From an uncultured Gemmatimonadales bacterium (GTDB lineage: Bacteria; Gemmatimonadota; Gemmatimonadetes; Longimicrobiales; Gaopeijiaceae), in the NCBI GenBank assembly GCA_937919655.1, contig CALFPJ010000024.1:1-52915 (forward strand): a stretch of 52,915 nucleotides of DNA, written 5' to 3'. Under the pieces are notes generated by a model. It saw only the letters and a program-made list of their open reading frames with translations, had not been told where the DNA came from and did no database searches. The position numbers and the translations under genes are program-made. Shown here in pieces: positions 1 through 7,282 of the stretch (its first letter is position 1; every line of letters starts with the position of its first letter).

Positions 1-2
1 GG

Positions 3-260
3 GGAGCAGTTAATCACACTCTCATAACCCCTGGTACTGAGAACGGGGGCAGGCCAGCTGACCGCCTACTCCTGATCGGCCCGACTTCGATGGGTGGGCT
101 CAAGGCTCTCGACTTCGGTGTGCGTGGCTCGTTCACTGCGCGTACTACGGGGGACTCGGTTCTTGTCCAGTACGCGCGCACGGCCATCGTTGAAGATGCT
201 ATTGGTTTGGCGCTCAAGGCGTTGGGCGTCCTCTCGATCGCTCGGGCGGTGATTCGGTAG
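3..260 (+). CDS. C-terminal part of an unidentified protein, truncated by the window edge
   Basis: A reading frame is open from the window edge to a TAG at 258-260, about 85 codons without a stop, and its codons favour G or C at the third position like the neighbours. The translated tail includes LLLIGPTSMGGLKALDFG and ends in LGVLSIARAVIR, suggesting a mixed helix/strand C-terminus. I do not recognise the family. It runs towards the minus-strand gene at 355-993, and a strong hairpin lies between them at 300-336, as expected of two convergent genes. Competing minus-strand frames in this stretch look less natural. It could still be a chance open frame. Confidence 0.38.
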   Translation, partial: GAVNHTLITPGTENGGRPADRLLLIGPTSMGGLKALDFGVRGSFTARTTGDSVLVQYARTAIVEDAIGLALKALGVLSIARAVIR

Positions 261-299
261 CGCTCGTAGGACGAAACACAATGTTACGCTCCGCAATAA

Positions 300-336
300 T
301 TGGACGGCCGACCCGAGCTTCGGGCCAGCCGTCCAA
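300..336. terminator. Bidirectional hairpin between convergent genes
   Basis: Perfect 9-base arms TTGGACGGC (300-308) and GCCGTCCAA (328-336) enclose a second stem CCCG/CGGG with an AGCTT loop. The T-tract is weak on both sides. The position, between the end of the partial plus-strand frame and the stop of the 355-993 gene, supports transcription termination. Confidence 0.6.
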
Positions 337-354
337 ACATGCCAGCCTTACACG

Positions 355-993
355 CTAGGCGGCCGGAGTTACTTCTTCGCGGACCCATCCCTCACGTGAA
401 GCGATCCAGCCCAGTCGCTCCTTGGCGGTCGTGTCGACGACCTCGTCCCCGGTGAACAGAACCCTGAGCCGGTTCAGGCCCAGCTCGCCGGTTCTGTCGC
501 CCAGGAGTCCGACTGCCGTATACGCATCCATCATGTTCTCTGAGACAGCAATTCGGCTCAAATACTCGACCGACCGGCCATGGTCCGGTAACTCTGCGAT
601 CAGGGACAAGGTGGCATACTTCGTGCCATTTGGATCAGAGTCCTCGAAAATTCGAACAAGCGCCTCAAACGCGCCGCGATACGGCCTGCTGCGCTCCGCC
701 TTCCCTGAGTACGCCAAGGCCAATCGAGCGGCCATGGCCACGTTCCGCCCGTCTGGATAGTCGTCCGAGCTGGCCGACACAGCGATCACGACCAGACTAT
801 CCGCCAAGGCATCGAGCGCTCGTTGCGACCGCTGGCCACCCTCCTGAGCGAGCATCGAGCGTACCGCCAAGGAGTTCCCGCGATTTCGGACCCCCTCCAA
901 AGCCGAGCGAATGTCGGGGTCGAAGGCCTGCCCGTGAACTGCCGCCGGACAAACGCACAGCAGAAGCACCAAAGCTAGTGTTCTAAATCTCAT
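355..993 (-). CDS. Secreted alpha-helical repeat protein of unknown function
   Basis: 212 aa. The N-terminus is a clear Sec signal peptide (MRFRTLALVLLLCVCPAAVHGQA), with cleavage probably after HGQ-A. The mature part is a run of amphipathic helices of roughly 30-40 residues resembling HEAT/ARM-type repeats, for example the stretches around residues 50-75 (QRALDALADSLVVIAVSAS) and 115-165. No catalytic motif is visible. It lies 10 bp downstream of the frameshifted HEAQH lipoprotein gene on the same strand and could be co-transcribed with it. The periplasmic or cell-surface location is inferred from the signal peptide; its function is unknown. Confidence 0.75.
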   Translation of the reverse strand: MRFRTLALVLLLCVCPAAVHGQAFDPDIRSALEGVRNRGNSLAVRSMLAQEGGQRSQRALDALADSLVVIAVSASSDDYPDGRNVAMAARLALAYSGKAERSRPYRGAFEALVRIFEDSDPNGTKYATLSLIAELPDHGRSVEYLSRIAVSENMMDAYTAVGLLGDRTGELGLNRLRVLFTGDEVVDTTAKERLGWIASREGWVREEVTPAA

Positions 994-1003
994 GGTAGTC
1001 CCC

Positions 1004-2309
1004 CTAGTGCGGAGTAGTGACAGTGGACAGCGTCCACTGGTTTACAGTCGGCAGCGCAAAAGGCGTATAGTACCAAAACAACCAGTTCTGGGAGTTGCCG
1101 TTATGGTTTCCTAATGCTGCGGCCCGAACATCGGCCAGGATGTCATCCTTTCGCGTTTCGGCCGCGGCATCGAGAGCGCCTTCGGTTGTCTCGACCAACT
1201 TTCCCCACTCCTTATACAGATCGTGGGCGGAGTTCGTCGCCACAGGCTGAAGCAGGGAGATGTGCTGTGCTTCGTGACTCCACGCATACGAGTAGAATGC
1301 GCCAAATTGCGTGGTAGCGTCGCAGATCGTGTTGATCCCATAGTTGTTCATTTGGGGCACAGCATTCGGTGAATAGGCCGCAGCACAGGCCCCGGAGATG
1401 GGCGGAACCGCCGGGACGGTGTTCTTCCATCCATCTGGCCGATATTTCTTGTTCACCTGGCTTCGAATATTCATTTTCGTCGTGGGGTTCGAGACGTACC
1501 AGAGGCCCGCATTGGGACCCGTGGCCGCCGCCGCCGCCGTCCACCCTTGGTTGTAGGCATCGTCGACCAAGCGGGTATTGTCGATTGAGCACCCGTCCTT
1601 GTCCGCCACGAGGCCTACACCACCCCCGACCGAGCCCCCTGCGCAATTGTCAAGAACTCCGGGTCCCCCTGCGCTAAACGACTGGTTCGTGCTCCACGAT
1701 CGAGTCGGGTCCCCAACGAAAATTTCTCCAAAGACGGTGTGGGTTGTCGGCCCCTCGGACACGACGACGGTCGCTTGCATGCCCGACGTACGCGCCATCT
1801 TTCCGCCCCAGGATAACGCGCCACTGGGGCCCGGTACTGACTGCGGAATATCTGGCACGCTGGCCAACCATTCAAATCCCGTAATATTAGTCCCAACCGC
1901 TGCGACCGTACACGTAGCCGGCCCCCCCCCGCTCCACAGCGTCACACACCAAGCCCACGGTGTATTCCTTCCTGGTGATGTCATGAGGATCGTTGCTCCC
2001 TCCCCCTGGCCCCGTTGGATCTCCACTTCCCCCCGACTGTGACTCCTCAACGTAACAGTCAAGCCCTTCGCCGTTGTTGTCGCAGTGGCAGCCACCCCCA
2101 CCATCGAAATGCATGGCCGTGGGGCAGCTGCAGCCGAACGAAAAATTGTAGAGGCCACCGTCACAATCAGGAATTTGGGTATCGACATTCATAGACCCGC
2201 CGGTGGCCAGTTCCCAGCTAGCCGCCACTGGTTTCGCGGATTCTTCGGTAGCCTCCGGAGCGATTGGCGCCTCACAGCCGAAGCTAATGAGTATCACCAT
2301 CCCCGTCAT
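1004..2309 (-). pseudogene. Frameshifted lipoprotein with an HExxH metalloprotease-like motif
   Basis: Two overlapping frames read as one gene. The 5' part starts at ATG 2309 (MTGMVILISFGCEAP, a lipobox ending at Cys12) and continues through Cys- and Gly-rich sequence to KEYTVGLVCDAVERGG. The 3' part resumes as PATCTVAAVGTNITGFEWLA and runs to TAG at 1004. The switch falls in a run of nine G on the coding strand (1922-1930). With eight G the join would read VERGGPATCTV, which matches the usual C..V.RG...TCTV pattern of Ig-like bacterial domains. Near the C-terminus is SHEAQH, an HExxH zinc-site candidate. Either one surplus G is a sequencing error or the tract is phase-variable. The upstream protein would be about 430 aa if repaired. 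Family unknown. Confidence 0.7.
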
Positions 2310-2726
2310 TGACCACTTTGTTATCCTATTTCGAGCCGAACTAGTCGGTTTCAGTGCTGCACCCACTGTACTCCTCCGGTATGAATGTGGTCCGATCCTC
2401 TGGGCGAGGTCAGCCAGCAAAGGAGCTACTGGTCGACTCCTGTCGTCATGCAAAACTGGACGGACTGGCGGCTCCCATCCGTGTCAAAACGGGACAGATT
2501 TCGCGCAGCGTGAGGTGCATGTGGGGTGGGGAGGATCTCCGGCGCAAGTAAGACGCCAACCCGTTTCCTCAGCTCTCACGGCACCCCATCGTGCGTGACC
2601 CAGCATATGCGGAGTTACGCACAGATTGGACCCATCTGACGCTGAGTTAGTACCGCATTGATAGGAGTCGAAAGAAGTCCGGGTATGGCGCCTTCTGCTG
2701 CCAGCAGGTTGGCCTTCCTCGGCCGA
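2310..2726. other. 417-base stretch with no convincing gene
   Basis: This is the upstream region of the lipoprotein gene and the downstream region of the XRE regulator. Frames crossing it in both directions have poor amino-acid character and no recognisable signal peptide, domain or start context. The lipoprotein promoter is presumably here, but I cannot place it. A short CTGCTG/CAGCAG-type inverted repeat near 2696-2708 follows the end of the regulator gene and might be a weak terminator. Confidence 0.5.
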
Positions 2727-3068
2727 CTACCCCGACTCGGTGAGTCTCTTCAGTGCTTCTAACGCCGCATCCTGCAGCCTTAGAGCCTTACCAGTGTCTC
2801 CGTCTGCCAGGTACTGGACGGTGCTCCCCAGCGCTCGGGCGAGACGAGCTCGGTGGCGCTTCGTTGGTGCGTGTCGATCACGTTCCCAAGCCATGATCGA
2901 GCCTCGCTCCACATCGAGGACCCGAGCCAAGTCGGATTGGCTCATATGCTGACGTCGTCTGAGTCGCAGCACTCTCTCGCCGAAGGTCTCCTTCAAGCTC
3001 GGCCCCGGTTCTTGATAGCAGCCATCACCCTCTCCACACTCTACTCCCCCACTTTTGAAGGCGCCCAA
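2727..3068 (-). CDS. XRE-family helix-turn-helix regulator
   Basis: 113 aa from a TTG at 3068. A Cro/C1-type DNA-binding domain is plain at about residues 28-90: FGERVLRLRRRQHMSQSDLA, then VLDVERGSIMAWERDRHAPT and RHRARLARALG. The C-terminus (DTGKALRLQDAALEALKRLT) is probably a dimerisation helix. The start is uncertain. An internal TTG within PSLKETFGERV would give a more typical protein beginning just before the domain, and no strong Shine-Dalgarno decides it. It is monocistronic on the minus strand, so no target is indicated by context. Confidence 0.65.
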   Translation of the reverse strand: MGAFKSGGVECGEGDGCYQEPGPSLKETFGERVLRLRRRQHMSQSDLARVLDVERGSIMAWERDRHAPTKRHRARLARALGSTVQYLADGDTGKALRLQDAALEALKRLTESG

Positions 3069-3245
3069 CTCAGCTCATCGGCTGCTGCCCGCGCGTATCC
3101 AGTGTATAAGACGCGCTAGGGCACGGAAACCGTGCAAACCAGGATAGCGGTGGCCGCTGCTCACGATGGTCTTCAGACAGGCCGGACGCTGGTCCAACCG
3201 CCCACCAATCCACGACTCCCACGGTACCTCCTAGAACGAAGAAAC

Positions 3246-3274
3246 GGGCCGACCCCTGAATGATGGGTCGGCCC
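3246..3274 (-). terminator. Intrinsic terminator after arsM
   Basis: Ten-base arms GGGCCGACCC (3246-3255) and GGGTCGGCCC (3265-3274) flank a 9-base loop (one G-U type mismatch in the stem). It begins 10 bp beyond the arsM stop. On the minus strand the stem is followed by the T-rich GTTTCTTCGTTCT, consistent with rho-independent termination of arsM. Confidence 0.75.
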
Positions 3275-3283
3275 CAACCCGAC

Positions 3284-4117
3284 CTACGCTTTCGTCGCCT
3301 CGAAATGTGCACCCGAAATCGAACCCGCGAACTCGGTCAAAGAGGCAGCCTGGTCGGGGTGCTCCTTCACAAAACCCTGAACGCCGGGGTCCTCGAGGAT
3401 GAAGCTCACCGGGTAGGGTCGCTCGTCCGTGATTCGAACATTGGTGAAGCCCGCGTCACGAAACTGGCCCATGTACTCCGCCCGGTAGGTCGGCAAGCAC
3501 GCGGCAACAGCATCCAGATTGCCGCTTAGGATCTCAGGCACCGGCAGGTCCGAAACCATGTCGGAGACCACGACGCGCCCGCCTGGTTTGAGAACCCGGT
3601 AGGCTTCCGCGAGGACTTTGTGCTTCTTGGGGCTCAGGTTGAGCACACAATTCGAGATGATCACGTCCACGCTGGCGTCCGCGACCGGGAGCGCCTCGAT
3701 CTCGCCTAGTCGAAACTCGACGTTCGCGTAGTTGCCGTTCGCTGCATTCGTTCGTGCCTTCTCGATCATCTCAGGGGTCATGTCCACCCCGATGACGCGC
3801 CCGGACTCGCCCACGTGCTTCGACGCAAGAAAGCAGTCGATTCCCGCCCCCGACCCCAGGTCGAGCACGGTTTGGCCCTCCGTGAGCGAGGCGATTGCCG
3901 TCGGGTTTCCGCAGCCGAGCCCTAGGTTGGCGTCTTCAGGGAGGTCGGCCAGGTCTTGCTTCGAATAACCGATGGTCTCGCTGATCGCGGCGGCAGTGGA
4001 TCCGGTCTCATCGCCGCAACAGGAAGGCTCGCAACATCCTGTGCCTTCGGTGGCTACCCGTGCATATCGGTCGCGGACGGCGCGAGTCTGATCGATCTTA
4101 TCCTGTGTCGTGCTCAT
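3284..4117 (-). CDS. arsM: Arsenite S-adenosylmethionine methyltransferase
   Basis: 277 aa. It methylates As(III) using SAM, giving methylated and partly volatile arsenicals. A Rossmann methyltransferase fold carries the SAM motif VLDLGSGAGIDCFLA (about residues 84-98) and the acidic GVDMTPEMIEKA. Family cysteines are present: the CCEPSCC cluster at 28-34, C69 in LGLGCGNP, C157 in SNCVLNLSP and C207 in VAACLPTY, the last three matching the As-binding positions of ArsM. The start at 4117 is chosen because GGGAG lies 4 nt upstream; an upstream ATG at 4144 would overlap the operator. It follows the MarR gene, with an operator copy in the 61-bp gap, so it is probably arsenic-inducible. Confidence 0.93.
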   Translation of the reverse strand: MSTTQDKIDQTRAVRDRYARVATEGTGCCEPSCCGDETGSTAAAISETIGYSKQDLADLPEDANLGLGCGNPTAIASLTEGQTVLDLGSGAGIDCFLASKHVGESGRVIGVDMTPEMIEKARTNAANGNYANVEFRLGEIEALPVADASVDVIISNCVLNLSPKKHKVLAEAYRVLKPGGRVVVSDMVSDLPVPEILSGNLDAVAACLPTYRAEYMGQFRDAGFTNVRITDERPYPVSFILEDPGVQGFVKEHPDQAASLTEFAGSISGAHFEATKA

Positions 4118-4129
4118 ATAGCTCCCATA

Positions 4130-4146
4130 AGTTGGCGTTGACAACT
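4130..4146. promoter_or_regulatory. Operator copy 2, upstream of arsM
   Basis: AGTTG-N7-CAACT inverted repeat inside GTTGGCGTTGACAACTATT (4131-4149). The same 6+9 bases with the same spacing recur at the marR start (4711-4729), differing only in the four central bases. Likely binding site of the adjacent MarR regulator. Confidence 0.6.
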
Positions 4147-4178
4147 ATTTGTCTACGAAGAAAAGAACCACGAGCTGT

Positions 4179-4718
4179 TCAGCTAGCCACAGAACAACTG
4201 CCTCCGGCGGTTTCCACCCGGGCCGCAAACGAATGAGCCAGTCGAGCCACCAACTTCGTGATGGCAGACCGGATCTCAGGGTCGAAGTCCGACAACAACT
4301 CCGCGTATTCGACTTCCAGGTCTTCTTCGATCCGGGCGCAGATCGATGTGCCTTCCAAGGTCGGAATAAGCTGTACGACCCGTCCGTCCTCGTGATCCCG
4401 CTTTCTCGCCAGGAGTCCCTTATCCACAAGCCCGTTCGCGATGCGGCTGGCCGTGCTCTTGTCCAAATAGAGCTGTCCCGCCAATTCGTTCACGGTCATC
4501 GCGCCGGCCTCCACCACACCCTTGAGTGCATAACACTGGCTGACGCTGATGCCATAACAACAGGCGCGGTCCCGGTCCCGGAACTGGAGGACCCGAATCA
4601 GCTCGGAAAGTGCGCCGGACAGATGCTGCGCATCCTCACGCAGCGCCGGATCTGCGGCGGGTTCCAAGATGGGAAGGGTTGTGGAGAAACCCTCGCGGCC
4701 TACAATAGTAGTTGGCAT
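4179..4718 (-). CDS. MarR-family regulator, probable metalloid-responsive repressor of arsM
   Basis: 179 aa with a winged-helix MarR fold. The DNA-recognition region is about residues 68-115: MTVNELAGQLYLDKSTASRI, the wing KRDHEDGRVVQLI, and a C-terminal dimerisation helix ending with SFAARVETAGG. Unusual for MarR, a cysteine trio C53/C54/C62 (RACCYGISVSQC) sits in the helix preceding the HTH, with a further Cys near residue 130 (TSICARIEED) and one at the C-terminus (SCSVAS). This geometry suits As(III) binding. The ATG at 4718 sits inside its own operator, and a TTG at 4724 is the alternative start. With operator copies at both marR and arsM, autoregulation and control of arsM are the simplest inference. 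Confidence 0.85.
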   Translation of the reverse strand: MPTTIVGREGFSTTLPILEPAADPALREDAQHLSGALSELIRVLQFRDRDRACCYGISVSQCYALKGVVEAGAMTVNELAGQLYLDKSTASRIANGLVDKGLLARKRDHEDGRVVQLIPTLEGTSICARIEEDLEVEYAELLSDFDPEIRSAITKLVARLAHSFAARVETAGGSCSVAS

Positions 4719-4727
4719 ATACAACTA
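4709..4727. promoter_or_regulatory. Operator copy 1, over the marR start
   Basis: Perfect inverted repeat TAGTTG-N7-CAACTA overlapping the marR initiation codon. Together with the copy at 4130-4146 it defines a shared motif, GTTGGC-N4-ACAACTATT. Binding here would block both promoter clearance and the start region. Confidence 0.6.
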
Positions 4728-4790
4728 TTAATAGATCGGTCGTGGGAGGGCAAGTCCATGAATGACGCCAGCGAGGTCCGGGCCGGCCTC

Positions 4791-5374
4791 CTAGCGTAGC
4801 GCGGCGGCCTTCCGCTCCTGTACACATCGCTTGAACCGGAAAGCGTTCTCCGGCAGCGCGAAGTCCATCCCGTAGTTGTCTGGCCCCACGGCCTTCACCT
4901 TCGCCACGATCACGCTCAGGTCCTCGCGTTCGAGCGCCGCGATGGCGGCTTCCCCGAACGCCATCGCCGAATCGACTCGGGCCACATGCTCGATGCCCGC
5001 CCCGCGTGCGATCGCCGCGAGGTCCGTGACCCCGGAGGTCGTGTGCGAATCAAAGCCACCGGTCGATAGCAGACTGCCGTTGTCGAAGATGATGTGGACC
5101 ATGTTCTTCGGCCTATACCGGGCCAGTGTCGCGAGCCCGCCCAGGTTCATCAGCACCGAGCCATCCCCGTCCAGCACCACAACACGTTCGTCCGGCCGCT
5201 GCAGCGCCAGCCCGAGCCCAATAGAAGACGCGAGTCCCATCGCATACTGCAGGTAAAAAAATTCTCCCGATGCCCCACGTCGTAGAGCTCTTGAGCGCAG
5301 GCACCCATGATGGTCACGACCAGTTTGTCTTCGAGCTCCGGGTAGAGCATGGCGATGCACTCGGCGCGTTCCAT
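4791..5374 (-). pseudogene. Frameshifted TPP-binding decarboxylase beta subunit (sulfopyruvate/phosphonopyruvate decarboxylase-like)
   Basis: The 5' frame (from ATG 5374, MERAECIAMLYPELEDKLVV) runs to YDVGHRENFF. The sequence then continues in another frame as YLQYAMGLASSIGLGLAL. The break is in a run of seven T on the coding strand (5255-5261); eight T would restore HRENFFYLQYAMG. The TPP motif is clear: LDGDGSVLMNLGGLATLARY followed by HIIFDN, the GDG..N signature. The repaired protein would be about 190 aa, the usual size of ComE-like beta subunits, which pair with a separate alpha subunit to decarboxylate sulfopyruvate or phosphonopyruvate. The alpha gene just upstream is itself only a remnant, so real decay is plausible. 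Substrate is not determinable. Confidence 0.75.
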
Positions 5375-5643
5375 CAGTCTTCTTCCATCAGATCACGGGT
5401 GAGGATGAGCGCCACCGGAGAGAGCGAACTCTGCGAGAACGTCCACGCCTCCCGGATCTGCTTGCCGACCGTGCGCTCGATGCGGTATTTACCGTCTAGG
5501 GCGGTTTCTGGGCGTTCGGTGTGGCCTTCGGACAAGGTACAGGGCCGGGGCTGGGGGCGGAGAGGGTTCCGGACCGACCAAGATCCGCGACTAACCCCAG
5601 AAACCGCAAGCTGAAAAGGAATCTTGATAACGCACCTGAACAT
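5374..5643 (-). pseudogene. C-terminal remnant of the decarboxylase alpha subunit
   Basis: Only the last 40 or so codons look like a TPP-enzyme Pyr-domain subunit: KYRIERTVGKQIREAW, then SSLSPVALILTRDLMEED, the typical '..GPVALLLTRDLM' ending of ComD-like proteins. The stop overlaps the beta-subunit start as TGATG, the usual alpha/beta arrangement. The preceding 45 codons have low-complexity, Arg/Pro-rich character and no Pyr-domain motifs, and the N-terminal two thirds of the gene are absent. This points to a 5' deletion, with the junction somewhere around 5500-5650 next to the toxin-antitoxin module. Confidence 0.55.
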
Positions 5644-5677
5644 GAATACGGTTACTCGAATGCCACCGTATTTATGT

Positions 5678-6100
5678 TCAGATGCGCTCGGGGTCCCAGT
5701 AGCCAGCGCCCACCTGCCGGGCGGCCGCTGCCAGCGCTCTGTCGAGCGTGGCTAGCGGGGCGCCGATCCGTTTTGCGAGTTCGAGGTAGGCCGCGTCGTA
5801 GGTGGTCAGCCCGTGCTCCCGCGCTGTCTTCACCGTCGTGGTGAGATCGCGCTCGCGCGCCACCGGCTCAGGGACGATGGGCAGGGAAAGCAGCATCGCG
5901 ACCAGCGCTGGACTTTCCTCTGCTGTCAAGCGGCCACGGCGTTCGGCTGCGAGCAGCCCGTTGGCCACCTCGGGGGCCCAGTGGTGGGGCACGACTGCGT
6001 CCTCTACGTCTAGTTTTGAGAGGACGCTGTCCGCGTACCCGCTGGTTTCGTCGTCTAGGCACCAGGCGAGGGCGACAGAGGCGTCCAAGACGATGGTCAA
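5678..6100 (-). CDS. vapC: VapC-type PIN-domain ribonuclease toxin
   Basis: 140 aa, full length for the family. It begins MTIVLDASVALAWCLDDE, with the first catalytic Asp (D6). Further acidic positions are E44 in APEVANGLL, D101 in TTYDAAYLELA and D119 in LATLDRALAAAA, the expected Mg2+-binding quartet. PIN toxins cleave RNA, often tRNA, and are neutralised by the upstream antitoxin. Its start overlaps the antitoxin stop by four bases (ATGA, 6097-6100). Because the antitoxin frame is garbled, an active toxin here would need another antitoxin, unless the garbling is a sequencing artefact. Confidence 0.9.
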   Translation of the reverse strand: MTIVLDASVALAWCLDDETSGYADSVLSKLDVEDAVVPHHWAPEVANGLLAAERRGRLTAEESPALVAMLLSLPIVPEPVARERDLTTTVKTAREHGLTTYDAAYLELAKRIGAPLATLDRALAAAARQVGAGYWDPERI

Positions 6101-6330
6101 AAGCGGCGGCCCTCATCGATCAATTGTTTGATGGAGACGTCTGGCCCCAGTGGATGCCGACTCCTGAAGTCCCGCAGTCCCGCGATCGCCTCCTGAACCG
6201 TCATCTGAGGCGCCCCCTCGGGCGGGAGCAGCTCGGCCACGACCGACGTGGCGCGTGAGCGTGATCCGCTCCCCTCGCTCCACCTGATCCAGAAGTTGAG
6301 CCAGATAGGTCTTGGTATGATGTGCGCCAT
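6097..6330 (-). pseudogene. Phd/VapB-type antitoxin with two compensating frameshifts
   Basis: As written the frame gives 77 aa, but its residues 4-30 are nonsense (IIPRPIWLNFWIRWSEGSGS). Shifting frame over just that stretch gives HHTKTYLAQLLDQVERGE followed by RITLTRH, an unmistakable Phd/prevent-host-death N-terminus. The original frame then resumes as VVAELLPPEGAPQMTVQEAI to the C-terminus. Two opposite indels are therefore needed, one at about 6318-6330 and one at about 6235-6253. The C-terminal part is antitoxin-like and is coupled to VapC by an ATGA overlap. Either this is decay that would unleash the toxin, or both indels are assembly errors. Confidence 0.75.
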
Positions 6331-6380
6331 TCTAACCCTCTATACGGTTATGAACCGTTATTCGTATCGCAGGGGGCTCG

Positions 6381-6575
6381 ATGGATTCACCCGCGCAGCC
6401 CGGAATCATGTCCGACTACACGGACGAGACCGTTTTCCTCACACCTGACGGCGCGGTCCGGGACCTCGAGACGATTCGAGAGATCTTTGTGGTCTTCTTT
6501 ACGCTCTTCCCGTCGCGGGGGTTATACCCCGGCGGCCCCAGTTCCCGGAAGCGACAGGTGGGCCCTCACCGCTAA
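6381..6575 (+). pseudogene. Fragment of an NTF2/SnoaL-like protein
   Basis: The stretch MSDYTDETVFLTPDG and DLETIREIFVVFFTLFP (6408-6515) matches the common core of SnoaL-like NTF2 proteins ('MSDYTDDAVF.TPDG...G...IR..F..FF'). The family needs about 120 residues. Here only the first third is present, after which the frame becomes Arg/Ser/Pro-rich and stops. It is a decayed remnant on the opposite strand to its neighbours, supporting a history of rearrangement between the arsenic and mercury genes. Confidence 0.5.
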
Positions 6576-6595
6576 CAACCGACCCCCTCCGTAGG

Positions 6596-6901
6596 CTACG
6601 TGAGCTTGCTGGCGATCGTGGCGACTGAGGGCACACCATCGGATCGGCACGCCATCGCCGCATTCGCGGGACCGTCCCCGGTGACGTCCCTTCCGTCCAC
6701 TAAGACGGTCGGAGAGCCGTAGCGCCGGAACACTTCAGGGGTCGACTCCGCCATAAGGTCCCACTCAGTGCACGCGACAGAGTGTCCCGAGGCTTCGACG
6801 GCAGCCTTGATATTTTCTCGCGCCTGGAGCGCGTTGGGGCAGCCCTCGAAGTAGACCAGTTCGATTTGTGGCGACCTAGTCACTCTCTCCTCAGCCTCCA
6901 T
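6596..6901 (-). CDS. Thioredoxin-like small protein of the mercury cluster
   Basis: 101 aa from ATG 6901 (a GTG at 6922 would add seven residues). The N-terminus after a short tail is IELVYFEGCPN, the beta1-alpha1 start of glutaredoxin/thioredoxin-like proteins commonly encoded in mer and ars operons, with a single cysteine C21 in GCPNALQARENI and the cis-Pro region as SPTVLVDGRDVTGD. A second Cys lies near MACRSDGVPS. It overlaps the end of the merP-like gene by 11 bp, so it is translationally linked. A role in thiol handling or Hg(II) delivery in the cytoplasm is inferred from context, not shown. Confidence 0.8.
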   Translation of the reverse strand: MEAEERVTRSPQIELVYFEGCPNALQARENIKAAVEASGHSVACTEWDLMAESTPEVFRRYGSPTVLVDGRDVTGDGPANAAMACRSDGVPSVATIASKLT

Positions 6902-7268
6902 CAGACGGCCGCCTTGTTGCACTGAAGTCGGTGAGCCGCTCCAACTCCGCGACGATCGCCGCCACGGACGTCATGGTGCTGTCGAAGGTCACGAAGCCTT
7001 CAGCGCGGTCGTAAGAAAAGCTCGCTTCGCTCACGCCATCTACTCGTTGCACGGCCACACGGGCCGCCGTGGCACAACCGTCTCAGGTCATGCCGGTGAC
7101 GTCGAGCGCCACCGTCGTGTATGGGCCCTGCGCCTCAGCCATGTCGACCGGTATATCGCTCTGCCCTATGGTCGCGTGATCCATTTCCGCGTCAACATGG
7201 TTGGGGATCTGGAGGAGGATGCCGCCCCCGATCACCACCGCCACGGCGGACCATTGTTTCCACCCCAT
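6891..7268 (-). CDS. merP: MerP-like mercury-binding HMA protein, candidate selenoprotein (in-frame UGA)
   Basis: 125 aa if the UGA at 7083-7085 is read as selenocysteine. The start ATG 7268 has AGGAG 7 nt upstream, followed by an N-terminal membrane/signal segment (WSAVAVVIGGGILLQIP). The HMA domain begins TTVALDVTGMT, then UGA, then DGCATAARVAVQRVDGVSEA. The family motif is GMTCxxC, so the UGA sits exactly at the first metal-binding Cys (position 62) and the second, C65, is intact. The frame continues 63 codons with proper HMA strands and helices (SFSYDRAEGFVTFDS, SVAAIVAELERL) to TGA 6891, and a hairpin directly follows the UGA. A Cys-to-stop mutation is the alternative. It lies 14 bp after merT. 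Confidence 0.75.
7046..7078 (-). promoter_or_regulatory. Candidate bacterial SECIS hairpin
   Basis: On the coding strand the bases after UGA 7083-7085 can form GUUG/CAAC (7078-7075 with 7049-7046) plus CACGG/CCGUG (7071-7067 with 7054-7050), leaving a 3-nt bulge and a 12-nt apical loop with G at its second position, 16 nt after the UGA. An alternative inner stem GCCAC/GUGGC gives a 10-nt loop starting GG. Placement, loop size and early G fit the bacterial SECIS rules as I know them; no folding energy was computed. Confidence 0.5.
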
Positions 7269-7282
7269 ACGAAGTCTCCTTT

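Noticed and set aside
14..296. Two minus-strand open frames at the left edge
   Set aside because: Arg/Ser/Pro-rich, no start context, and antisense to a better plus-strand frame.
2203..2598. Plus-strand open frame of about 130 codons upstream of the HEAQH lipoprotein
   Set aside because: Antisense over the lipoprotein 5' end, no SD and no domain character.
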